DNA from: SVTX01 sp964629615
GTDB lineage: Bacteria > Bacillota > Clostridia > Oscillospirales > CAG-272
Length of the DNA stretch: 35,223 bases
NCBI GenBank assembly: GCA_964629615.1
Contig: CAZVUD010000017.1
Span: 1-35,223 of the forward strand
Direction of reading: 5' to 3'
Under the pieces are notes generated by a model. It made no database searches. It was not told the DNA's origin and saw only the letters and a program-made list of their open reading frames with translations. Below are positions 25,698 to 33,128 of the stretch, piece by piece. The position numbers and the translations under genes were made by a program. The stretch's first letter is position 1. Every line of letters starts with the position of its first letter.

Positions 25698-26354
25698 ATG
25701 GAGATCACCACTCAAGACATAGCCGCTATCGTAAAAAAGGTTATATCCGAAGTAAATTCAGAGAATAACAACACATCAAATGAAATTCCCGTAGGTATTT
25801 CAAACAGACACATCCACTTAAATAAGGAAGATCTTGAAACCCTTTTCGGCAAGGGCTACGAGTTAACTCCCATAAAAGACCTTTCTCAGCCCGGTCAGTA
25901 CGCATGTAAGGAAACACTTACACTTGTAGGTCCGTCCATGAGATCTATTGAAAACGTAAGAGTATTGGGTCCTCTCCGCAAGAAGAGCCAAGTTGAGATT
26001 TCCGTTACGGATTCCTTCGTGCTTAAAGTAAAGCCGCCTGTAAGAGAGTCAGGTAAGACCGAAGGCTCAGCTCCTGTGACCATCATCGGTCCTCGCGGCA
26101 TAGTAAGCCTCAAGGAGGGCTGCATAATTGCAAACAGACACATACATATGAGCCCCGATGACGCCGCACGCTTTGGCGTTAAGGATGGCGATTATATAGA
26201 TGTTGACGCATTTTCGGGAACTAAGAGAACAAGATGGTTCGATGTTCAGATCAGAGTAAACGAGGCATTCAGACTTGAGATGCATGTTGACACTGATGAT
26301 GCCAACGCAGTCGGCTTCAAGAACGGAAGCACGGTCACCGTTGCCAAGGCTTGA
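25698..26354 (+). CDS. pduL: Phosphate propanoyltransferase PduL with N-terminal encapsulation peptide
   Basis: Converts propionyl-CoA and phosphate to propionyl-phosphate and CoA, recycling CoA in the BMC lumen. The start at 25698 is preferred over an in-frame ATG 51 nt upstream because AAAGG lies about 10 nt before it and the protein then begins directly with a targeting-type helix (residues 2-19, EITTQDIAAIVKKVISEV). The 218-aa protein has the two zinc-binding NRHIH motifs of the family (His38/His40 and His148/His150) in its paired barrels, and His196 in LEMHVD as a likely further ligand. Length is typical of PduL. It supplies the substrate of the acetate/propionate kinase at the head of the operon. 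Confidence 0.95.
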   Translation: MEITTQDIAAIVKKVISEVNSENNNTSNEIPVGISNRHIHLNKEDLETLFGKGYELTPIKDLSQPGQYACKETLTLVGPSMRSIENVRVLGPLRKKSQVEISVTDSFVLKVKPPVRESGKTEGSAPVTIIGPRGIVSLKEGCIIANRHIHMSPDDAARFGVKDGDYIDVDAFSGTKRTRWFDVQIRVNEAFRLEMHVDTDDANAVGFKNGSTVTVAKA

Positions 26355-26381
26355 CCTCCCGAAGGAAAGGAATTTTTAAAA

Positions 26382-26645
26382 ATGTTAAAAGGCAAGGTAG
26401 TCGGAACGATAGTTTCCACCAACAAGCTTGACAAGCTCATAGGCTACAAGTTTCTTGAGGTAAGGATCATTGAAAACAGCGTTTTGACCGACAAATATAT
26501 AGTGGCAGTTGACAGAATGGTAAGTGCAGGTATCGGTGAAGAGGTACTCGTTACCACAGGCTCAAGTGCAAGAATGGCTGTAGGCGATCCCTCATCTCCT
26601 GTTGATGCAGTTATCGTCGGTGTAGTTGATAAACACCAGAATTAA
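26382..26645 (+). CDS. BMC-P pentameric shell vertex protein (EutN/CcmL/PduN family)
   Basis: Caps the vertices of the polyhedral shell as a pentamer. The 87-aa sequence has the family layout: GKVVGTIVSTNKLDKLIGYKFL start (written here in pieces: KGKVVGTIVST, then LIGYKFLEVR), a central DKYIVAVDRMVSAGIGEEVLV, GSSAR, and a C-terminal DAVIVGVVDK. Only one BMC-P gene is present in the operon, enough for closure. AAAGGAA precedes the ATG. Confidence 0.95.
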   Translation: MLKGKVVGTIVSTNKLDKLIGYKFLEVRIIENSVLTDKYIVAVDRMVSAGIGEEVLVTTGSSARMAVGDPSSPVDAVIVGVVDKHQN

Positions 26646-26684
26646 TTTTAAACAACAAATCCATATAACCGAAAGGGCGCACTT

Positions 26685-28031
26685 ATGTGCGTAGATCAAA
26701 AAATGTCCGAATTAGATATCAAATCCATTTTACAAAATGCAGGTATCGTAGGCGCAGGCGGTGCAGGATTCCCTGCTTACGCAAAGCTCGCAGATGCCGC
26801 TGACACACTTTGCATAAACTGTGCAGAGTGCGAACCCCTTATGTACACAGACTACATGCTCATGCGCGACGAGATGACAAAGATCGTTGAGGGTGCGCAG
26901 ATAGTTATGGACAATTCCAACATAACTCACACATACCTCTCCATAAAGGAGCACAGAGCGCACATGCTCGGTTACACCGACGGTCAGATCGTAGGTGACA
27001 GAGTAAGCATCAAGTTCCTTCCCAATGTATACCCCATGGGCGATGAGATAAACCTCATATACGAGACCACGGGCAGGATCGTAAAGCCCGGAAATCTTCC
27101 CATCACTGCAGGAGTTATCGTGCTCAACGGTGAAACGGTATACAACATACGTCAGGCTGTGAGAGAGGGCAAGCCCGTTACTGAAAAGTGGCTTACTATC
27201 GGCGGCGACATTCCCGAAAGATATACAGTAAGAGTTCCTGTCGGAATGAGAATATCCGAGCTTTTTGAGAAGCTTGGTGTTAAAGTCCGCGATGATCAGG
27301 CTATGATCGACGGCGGTCCTTCCATGGGTAAGATAGTTCCTTATCAGAACGCAATAGTTACAAAGACTACAAAGGCAGTCCTTATCCTCCCCAAGAGCGC
27401 AAATTGCGTAGCTCACAAGGAAAGAAGCATGGAGGACATGCTTCGTCAGGCAGCTTCCTGCTGCTGCGGATGCAACCGCTGCACAGAGCTCTGCCCCAGA
27501 CACCTCCTCGGTTATCCGATCGAGCCTCATAAGATGATAAGAGCCGCTCTTACAAATGCGGTAGTTGATAATCCCGAGCTTATAAAGACAGCTTCCCTTT
27601 GCTGCTCATGCGGCGTTTGCGCAGAAGCGGCATGCTGCAATGATATCTCCCCCAAGGATGTCATCCTTCACCTCAAGGGAATACTTGCAAAGAATAAGAT
27701 GAGATATGTCGGCACAGGCGACGATATTGCTCCGAGCGCTGACCGCGAATATCATATGATCCCCTCTGTAAGATGGGAAAATATACTCGGCGTGCACAAG
27801 TTTGACCACGTTACAAAGTATATCCCCGAGCCTATCAGCGCAAAGAAGGTAGAGATACGCATGTCACAGCACATAGGCGCTCCCTCAATTCCCGCAGTAA
27901 GTGTTGGAGATACAGTAACAGAGGGTCAGCTGATCGCAAATGCAGGTGCAGGACTTTCAGTTCCCCAGTACGCATCCATAAGCGGTAAGGTAAGCTTCGT
28001 TGATGCGACAAGAATAATCATTGAAGCTTAA
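26685..28031 (+). CDS. pduS: PduS-like flavin/Fe-S electron-transfer protein (RnfC-related)
   Basis: A 448-aa RnfC/NqrA-related oxidoreductase that carries electrons to or across the BMC. The N-terminal flavin/NADH-binding part has GIVGAGGAGFPAYAKL (about residues 19-34), a soluble-ligand-binding SLBB region (about 170-215), then two [4Fe-4S] motifs: C-x2-C-x2-C-x3-CP near 260-271 and C-x2-C-x2-C-x4-C near 306-318. A barrel-sandwich segment ends the protein. In B12-dependent Pdu loci PduS is a cobalamin reductase; no B12 enzyme is present here, so it may pass electrons to the PduT-like shell protein or the activase instead. The start codon sits in a small hairpin (26678-26691) right after GAAAGGG. 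Confidence 0.92.
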   Translation: MCVDQKMSELDIKSILQNAGIVGAGGAGFPAYAKLADAADTLCINCAECEPLMYTDYMLMRDEMTKIVEGAQIVMDNSNITHTYLSIKEHRAHMLGYTDGQIVGDRVSIKFLPNVYPMGDEINLIYETTGRIVKPGNLPITAGVIVLNGETVYNIRQAVREGKPVTEKWLTIGGDIPERYTVRVPVGMRISELFEKLGVKVRDDQAMIDGGPSMGKIVPYQNAIVTKTTKAVLILPKSANCVAHKERSMEDMLRQAASCCCGCNRCTELCPRHLLGYPIEPHKMIRAALTNAVVDNPELIKTASLCCSCGVCAEAACCNDISPKDVILHLKGILAKNKMRYVGTGDDIAPSADREYHMIPSVRWENILGVHKFDHVTKYIPEPISAKKVEIRMSQHIGAPSIPAVSVGDTVTEGQLIANAGAGLSVPQYASISGKVSFVDATRIIIEA

Positions 28032-28069
28032 ACAATCATAACAAATAATAGCAAAGCAGGTAACAATAA

Positions 28070-28615
28070 ATGTATCAGGCAATTGGTGTAATTGAACTTA
28101 AAAGCATAGCTAAAGGCATTGAGGCAACAGATGCTGCTCTTAAGAGCGCAGGCATAAGCCTCGTATCAGCTCGCCCCGCTTGTCCCGGTAAGTTTGAGAT
28201 GATCATTACAGGAAGCATCTCAAATGTAACCAGCGCGCTTGAGCACGTTAAGGAAAGATTTGGCGAAAAGCTGGTAGATTCATCGCTTATCGGACGTATA
28301 GATCCCCAGGTAATAACCGCTCTCTTCGGCACACAGGTAGCAGAGAGAAAGGGCAGCCTTGGTATCATCGAAACATACAGTGCGGCATCCACTATAAAGG
28401 CTGCCGATATCGCAGTTAAGACCTCCAAGGTGGCTATATTTGAGCTTCGCGTTTCCAGAGGTATGGGCGGTAAGGGTATCGTTCTTATCACAGGTGATGT
28501 AGGCGATGTTACTGCGGCAGTTGACGCAGGCGCAGCATACGCAAAGGAACAGGGTTTGTTCCACAACAGCGCAGTTATCCCCGCTCCCCACGCGCTTCTT
28601 TGGGAGCAGATCTGA
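28070..28615 (+). CDS. pduT: PduT-like tandem BMC-T shell protein with pore cysteine
   Basis: A 181-aa trimer-forming shell protein of two fused BMC domains (about 1-95 and 96-181). Cys38, in RPACPGK of the first domain, occupies the same position as the cysteine that binds a [4Fe-4S] cluster at the centre of the PduT trimer of Salmonella/Citrobacter. This suggests an electron conduit through the shell. It directly follows the PduS-like gene (38 bp), its known physical partner in Pdu systems, which supports an electron path from PduS through PduT. The ATG is preceded by AGCAGG. A structured intercistronic region follows. Confidence 0.93.
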   Translation: MYQAIGVIELKSIAKGIEATDAALKSAGISLVSARPACPGKFEMIITGSISNVTSALEHVKERFGEKLVDSSLIGRIDPQVITALFGTQVAERKGSLGIIETYSAASTIKAADIAVKTSKVAIFELRVSRGMGGKGIVLITGDVGDVTAAVDAGAAYAKEQGLFHNSAVIPAPHALLWEQI

Positions 28616-28627
28616 TTTTGATTGATC

Positions 28628-28679
28628 GTGCAAAGCGAAAAGAGAGCCGCCAAAAGCGGCATCTCCTTTCCCTATGCAC
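28628..28679 (+). other. Large structured intercistronic element upstream of the glycyl radical enzyme gene
   Basis: GTGCA (28628-28632) pairs with TGCAC (28675-28679). Inside, AAAAGAGA pairs with TCTCCTTT (one bulge) and GCCGC with GCGGC around a CAAAA loop. It forms a long interrupted hairpin of about 52 nt without a following U-tract. A TATAAT at 28703-28708 lacks a good -35 box, so an internal promoter is only a weak possibility. Confidence 0.6.
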
Positions 28680-28760
28680 TGTATTGTCATTTAAAACCGC
28701 AATATAATATTTTGGATGAGCTTTTGCAGACTCAAAGGCTCAGGAAAGCATGGTATTATT

Positions 28761-31292
28761 ATGAGTGAGATCAAATTTGTAATAGACAAGAGCCCACGTA
28801 TAGACCGCCTCATCGAGCATCTTTATAAGGAAATGCCCGAGATCGAGGCTGACCGTGCGGAACTTGTAACTGAAAGCTATAAGCAGACAGAGGGATTGCC
28901 TATCATCAAGCGTCGCTCTGCGGCTTTTGCGCATATACTCAAAAATATTCCGATAGTTATCCGCCCAGAAGAGCTTATCGTGGGCAGTAACTCCATACAT
29001 CCGCGCGGATGCCAGACATTCCCCGAATATTCATTCGAATGGCTCGAGCCCGAATTTGACACAGTGGCTACACGTGAGGCTGACCCCTTCTACATCTCTC
29101 CCTCCACGGTAGAAAGACTTAAGAAGGTACATCCGTACTGGAAGGGCAAGACAGTAAGCGACCTTGCCGCTCAGAGCATGGATCCCAATGTTTTTGACGT
29201 ATTCATGAACCACGGCATATTCACCGTTGGTAACTATTTCTACAACGGCGTAGGACATATCAATGTAGACTACAACAAGGTCATAACCTGCGGCCTTGAA
29301 TCCATAATTGAGCAGGCAAAGGGCGAAATTGAAAAGCTCTATATCGGACACGGAGATTACCTTAAGAGAAAGAACTTCCTTGAGGCTGTTATTGAAAGCT
29401 GTGAGGGCGTTATCACCTATGCAAGACGCTACAGCGAGCTTGCGCTTGAAGAAGCGGCAGATTGCACAGACAGCGTAAGAAAAGCTGAGCTTCTTAAGAT
29501 AGCTGAGGCTTGCGATCATGTACCTGCCAAGCCTGCAAGAAGCTTCTACGAGGCTTGCCAATCCTTCTGGTTCATCCAGCAGCTTCTCCAGTGCGAATCC
29601 AGCGGACACTCCATCTCTCCCGGTAGATTTGACCAATACATGTACCCCTTCTTTAAGTATGACCTCGACATGGGACTCATAACATACGAAGAGGCACAGG
29701 AATATATAGACTGTATCTGGGTCAAGCTCAATGACCTTAACAAGGTGCGTGACGCGGCTTCTGCAGAAGGATTTGCAGGATACGGTCTCTTCCAGAACCT
29801 TATCGTCGGCGGTCAGAACAAGGATGGCGTTGATGTAACCAACGACCTCTCCTACATGTGCCTTGAGGCAACTATGCATGTTCGCCTGCCCCAGCCCTCT
29901 CTCTCCATAAGAGTTTGGAACAAATCCCCTCACGACCTCCTTATCAAGGCGGCAGCAGTAACACGCGAGGGACTCGGTGTTCCCGCATTCTACAATGACG
30001 AAGTCATCATCCCTGCTATCATGGCTCGCGGTCTTACACTTGAGGACGCGCGCGACTATTGCATCATCGGATGCGTTGAGCCGCAGAAGGGCGCAAAGAC
30101 CGATGGCTGGCACGATGCCGCATTCTTTAACATGTGCCGTCCCCTTGAGCTCGTGTTCTCAAACGGTGTTGACAACGGTGAGCTTATAGGTCTTCAAACG
30201 GGTGATGTTGAAAAGATGTCTTCATTTGAGGAATTCTTTGATGCATACAAGAAGCAGGAGCTTCACTTCATAGAAATGATGGTGCACGCTGGCAACGCAG
30301 TAGACTATGCTCATTCTGTACGTTGTCCCCTTCCCTTTGAATCCTGCCTGTGCGATGACTGCCTCTCCAAGGGCATAAGCATACAGGAGGGCGGTGCTCA
30401 CTACAACTTTACAGGTCCTCAGGGATTCGGTATTGCAAACATGACAGATGCTCTCGTTGCAATAAGAACTCTCGTATTTGAAGAGGGCAAGGTAACCATG
30501 GGAGAAATGAAGCAGGCTCTCCTTGATAACTTCGGTAAGGGATATACAAAGAAGAAATCTCTTGAGCTCACGACTCAGGTCGTAAAGCAGCTTGACGCTG
30601 AAGGCAAGGAGATAAACGAAGATATCATAAAGGCAATATATAACAGCTTCATCAACAACGATTTCGTATCTGCTGACAAGAAGAAGAGATATGACGAGAT
30701 CCTTGATATGATCGACGCACTTCCCAAATACGGAAACGATATCCCCGAAATAGACGATTTCGCACGTGAAGTCGGCAACACATATACAAAGCCATTTGAA
30801 AACTTCACAAATCCCCGCGGCGGCATATTCCAGGCAGGTCTTTACCCTGTTTCCGCAAACGTTCCGCTCGGATATCAGACAGGTGCAACACCTGACGGAC
30901 GCCTTGCAAATACTCCTATCGCCGACGGCGTTGGACCTGCATCGGGACGCGATTGCCACGGCCCTACAGCAACGGCAAACTCTGTTGCAAGACTTGATCA
31001 CGGTATTGCCTCCAACGGTACGCTCTTTAACCAGAAGTTCCATCCCTCTGCTCTTGCAGGCATGGCAAGCCTTGAAAAATTCGTGGCTTACCTGCGCGGA
31101 TACTTCGATCAGAAGGGTATGCACGTTCAGTACAATGTAGTTTCCAAGGAAACTCTGCTCGACGCGCAGAAGAACCCCGAAAAATACAAGAACCTCGTTG
31201 TAAGAGTTGCAGGATACAGCGCACTCTTCACAACACTCTCCCGTTCGCTTCAGGACGATATCATCGCCCGTACAGAACAGGGTAGCCTTTGA
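28761..31292 (+). CDS. Glycyl radical diol dehydratase (B12-independent 1,2-propanediol dehydratase type)
   Basis: The BMC signature enzyme, dehydrating a diol to its aldehyde through a glycyl/thiyl radical. Start 28761 (AGGAAAG upstream) gives 843 aa; an in-frame ATG at 28716 has a poorer ribosome site. The active-site loop GCVEP holds the thiyl Cys438 and base Glu440, and Asp452 follows at the +14 spacing seen in Clostridium butyricum glycerol dehydratase (C433, E435, D447). His283-Ser284 (SSGHSIS) and His166 (GVGH) match that enzyme's H281, S282 and H164. The glycyl radical site is Gly818 in RVAGYS. These residues favour a diol dehydratase over choline lyase. No encapsulation peptide is evident at either end. 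Confidence 0.93.
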   Translation: MSEIKFVIDKSPRIDRLIEHLYKEMPEIEADRAELVTESYKQTEGLPIIKRRSAAFAHILKNIPIVIRPEELIVGSNSIHPRGCQTFPEYSFEWLEPEFDTVATREADPFYISPSTVERLKKVHPYWKGKTVSDLAAQSMDPNVFDVFMNHGIFTVGNYFYNGVGHINVDYNKVITCGLESIIEQAKGEIEKLYIGHGDYLKRKNFLEAVIESCEGVITYARRYSELALEEAADCTDSVRKAELLKIAEACDHVPAKPARSFYEACQSFWFIQQLLQCESSGHSISPGRFDQYMYPFFKYDLDMGLITYEEAQEYIDCIWVKLNDLNKVRDAASAEGFAGYGLFQNLIVGGQNKDGVDVTNDLSYMCLEATMHVRLPQPSLSIRVWNKSPHDLLIKAAAVTREGLGVPAFYNDEVIIPAIMARGLTLEDARDYCIIGCVEPQKGAKTDGWHDAAFFNMCRPLELVFSNGVDNGELIGLQTGDVEKMSSFEEFFDAYKKQELHFIEMMVHAGNAVDYAHSVRCPLPFESCLCDDCLSKGISIQEGGAHYNFTGPQGFGIANMTDALVAIRTLVFEEGKVTMGEMKQALLDNFGKGYTKKKSLELTTQVVKQLDAEGKEINEDIIKAIYNSFINNDFVSADKKKRYDEILDMIDALPKYGNDIPEIDDFAREVGNTYTKPFENFTNPRGGIFQAGLYPVSANVPLGYQTGATPDGRLANTPIADGVGPASGRDCHGPTATANSVARLDHGIASNGTLFNQKFHPSALAGMASLEKFVAYLRGYFDQKGMHVQYNVVSKETLLDAQKNPEKYKNLVVRVAGYSALFTTLSRSLQDDIIARTEQGSL

Positions 31293-31302
31293 TCAGATAT
31301 TT

Positions 31303-31345
31303 GCTTATCGGCTTTCCGTATAACACAAATGGAAAGCTGATAAGC
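31303..31345 (+). other. Intercistronic hairpin between glycyl radical enzyme and activase genes
   Basis: A 15-bp stem (31303-31317 with 31331-31345, one G-U pair) closes a 13-nt loop 10 nt after the stop codon. The next bases are CCAAATTACC, so it is not a normal terminator. It may protect the abundant enzyme mRNA and lower activase output. Confidence 0.65.
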
Positions 31346-31377
31346 CCAAATTACCCTTAAGGAAGGATGAATAATTC

Positions 31378-32175
31378 GTGAATTCAAATATATATGAACG
31401 CACGGGACGAATTTTTGACATTCAGCGTTATTCTATACACGACGGTCCCGGCATAAGAACAATAGTTTTCCTCAAGGGATGTTATCTCCGTTGCAGATGG
31501 TGCTGTAATCCTGAATCTCAGGAATACAAGATACAGGAGCTCACGCTTGGAGGTAAGACCAAAACAGTAGGACGTGATGTCACTGTAAGTGAGGTCATGG
31601 ACGAGGTGGTAAAGGACGATATATACTACCGCAGAAGCGGAGGAGGAGTTACTCTTTCAGGCGGCGAATGCATGGCTCAGCCCGAATTTGCCGAGGCTCT
31701 GTTGCGTGCAGTGCATGAATACGGCTATTCCACCGCCATCGAAACCACCGCATTTGCAAATCGCGAGGTAGTTGAAAGACTTCTTCCGCATGTAGATCAC
31801 TTTCTTATGGACATAAAGCACATGAATTCTGCAAAGCATAAGGAATTTACAACTCAGGAAAACACCAAGATACTTGAAAATGCAAAATACATCGCCGAGA
31901 ACGCCGCTCATCTCATCATCAGAGTGCCCGTCGTTCCGACGTTTAACGATACAAAAGAAGAGATTGCCGATATTGCAAGATTTGCAGATTCCCTTCCGAA
32001 CGTTACGGAATTGCACCTGCTTCCCTATCACAGACTCGGTCAGGATAAGTATGCAGGCATCGGCAGAGATTACACGCTTATGGGCATAACACCTCCGACA
32101 GTTGAGCATATGCGCTCCCTTCTCGAAGCCGCAGAGAGCGTGTCTAATAAGCTGCACGTACAGATAGGCGGCTGA
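31378..32175 (+). CDS. Glycyl radical enzyme activase (radical SAM), short form
   Basis: Installs the glycyl radical on the upstream dehydratase using SAM and a [4Fe-4S] cluster. The 265-aa protein starts at GTG (31378), with GGAAGGA 10 nt upstream. It has the HDGPGIRT motif (21-28), the cluster motif C35-x3-C39-x2-C42 (followed by an extra Cys43), the SAM-binding SGGE (about 90) and DIKH (about 141-144). The usual activases of diol dehydratase and choline lyase insert a ferredoxin-like part with two more clusters right after the first motif. Here residues 44-85 have no cysteines, so only one cluster is expected, as in PflA. Confidence 0.93.
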   Translation: MNSNIYERTGRIFDIQRYSIHDGPGIRTIVFLKGCYLRCRWCCNPESQEYKIQELTLGGKTKTVGRDVTVSEVMDEVVKDDIYYRRSGGGVTLSGGECMAQPEFAEALLRAVHEYGYSTAIETTAFANREVVERLLPHVDHFLMDIKHMNSAKHKEFTTQENTKILENAKYIAENAAHLIIRVPVVPTFNDTKEEIADIARFADSLPNVTELHLLPYHRLGQDKYAGIGRDYTLMGITPPTVEHMRSLLEAAESVSNKLHVQIGG

Positions 32176-32221
32176 TAAATTTCACTTGCGCGGTATTTGC
32201 GCAATGATTGGAGTATTACAC

Positions 32222-32590
32222 ATGGAAAACTTTGAGATCAAGGATAAAATGAGAATAGTTCAGGAGCTTGTGCCGGGACGTCAGATCACGCTCGCGCACA
32301 TAATAGCAAATCCCGATCCTATCCTCTATCAAAAGCTGGGACTCGACCCCAAGCTCGACTATCAGAAAGCCGCAATAGGTGTGCTTACAATAAGCCCTGC
32401 CGAAACAGCGGTGATTTGTGCGGACATTGCGCTCAAATCATCAGGGGCTGACCTCGGATTTTGCGACAGATTTTCAGGAACGCTCATTATAACAGGAACT
32501 GTTTCTGAGGTTGAGGCGGCATTCTCGGCTATAGCAGAGTATTTCAAAAACACCCTTAAGTATACAGTATGCGAAGTAACTCGCACATAA
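32222..32590 (+). CDS. Circularly permuted BMC-H shell protein (PduU/EutS-like)
   Basis: A 122-aa permuted hexameric shell protein. The start at 32222 (TGGAG 8 nt upstream) is preferred to upstream in-frame codons because it places the family's opening segment near the N-terminus. Diagnostic stretches are RIVQELVPGRQITLAHIIA (about 11-29, the beta-barrel plug and strand), IGVLTISPAETAVICADIAL and DRFSGTLIITG (about 84-94). PduU/EutS hexamers have a pore closed by a small beta-barrel. It stands beside the EutP/PduV-like gene, matching the pduU-pduV and eutS-eutP pairs of other BMC operons. Confidence 0.93.
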   Translation: MENFEIKDKMRIVQELVPGRQITLAHIIANPDPILYQKLGLDPKLDYQKAAIGVLTISPAETAVICADIALKSSGADLGFCDRFSGTLIITGTVSEVEAAFSAIAEYFKNTLKYTVCEVTRT

Positions 32591-32606
32591 ATTACTCTGC
32601 AAAAAG

Positions 32607-33032
32607 ATGAAAAAGCTTATACTTATGGGCAGAGTTGCCGCAGGAAAGACCACTCTTACGCAAGCCTTAAAGGGTGAGCAGATACATTACTGCAAAACTC
32701 AGTACATCAATTACACCGACACGATAATAGATACCCCCGGCGAATACACCGAGGTAAACAAATTAGGTGCGGCGCTTGCGCTCTATGCATATGAGGCTGA
32801 CATAGTCGGACTTGTAATCAGTGCAAATGAACCCTTCTGTGTCTTTCCGCCAAACTGCACCTGCCTTGTAAATCGTGAGGTCGTCGGCATAATATCGGGC
32901 ATTGATAAGCCCGACGCAAATATCCCTCAGGCAGAGCGCTGGCTTACAAATTGCGGATGCAAAAAGCTGTTTTATGTAAGCTCTTATACAGGCGAGGGAC
33001 TTGACACAGTCATAGACTATCTGAATCAGTAA
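32607..33032 (+). CDS. EutP/PduV-like P-loop GTPase
   Basis: A 141-aa small Ras-like P-loop protein found in many BMC operons; PduV is reported to associate with BMCs and influence their movement, and EutP has been described as an acetate kinase-like enzyme, so the role is unsettled. The P-loop is GRVAAGKTT (residues 8-16), the switch II region is DTPGEY (42-47) and a Ser-rich VSSYTGEG (about 122-129) matches the G5 area. Six cysteines are notable for so small a protein. It starts 16 bp after the PduU-like gene, with only a weak ribosome site, so translation may be coupled. Confidence 0.92.
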   Translation: MKKLILMGRVAAGKTTLTQALKGEQIHYCKTQYINYTDTIIDTPGEYTEVNKLGAALALYAYEADIVGLVISANEPFCVFPPNCTCLVNREVVGIISGIDKPDANIPQAERWLTNCGCKKLFYVSSYTGEGLDTVIDYLNQ

Positions 33033-33040
33033 AACCCAAT

Positions 33041-33057
33041 GGGGACTAAATGTCCCC
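33041..33057 (+). other. Hairpin without U-tract between the eutP-like and parA-like genes
   Basis: GGGGAC-TAAAT-GTCCCC (33041-33057), extendable by CAAT/ATTG. It is followed by AAAAATTG, not by T residues, so it should not stop transcription. A second small dyad, GCCC-AAA-GGGC (33103-33113), lies just before the parA-like ribosome site. No good promoter is seen in 33033-33128. Confidence 0.5.
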
Positions 33058-33128
33058 AAAAATTGTACCAACACGCACATTGTCATAAATAAATCAACAA
33101 ATGCCCAAAGGGCGGAACGGAGCACAAG

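Noticed and set aside
28716..28760. Upstream start of the glycyl radical enzyme at 28716
   Set aside because: It has no good ribosome site and the added 15 residues do not look like a targeting helix.
28761..31292. Choline TMA-lyase (CutC) identity for the glycyl radical enzyme
   Set aside because: His-Ser pair and spacing match diol dehydratase, and the locus has an aldolase and PduT/PduU-like parts typical of fucose/rhamnose BMCs.
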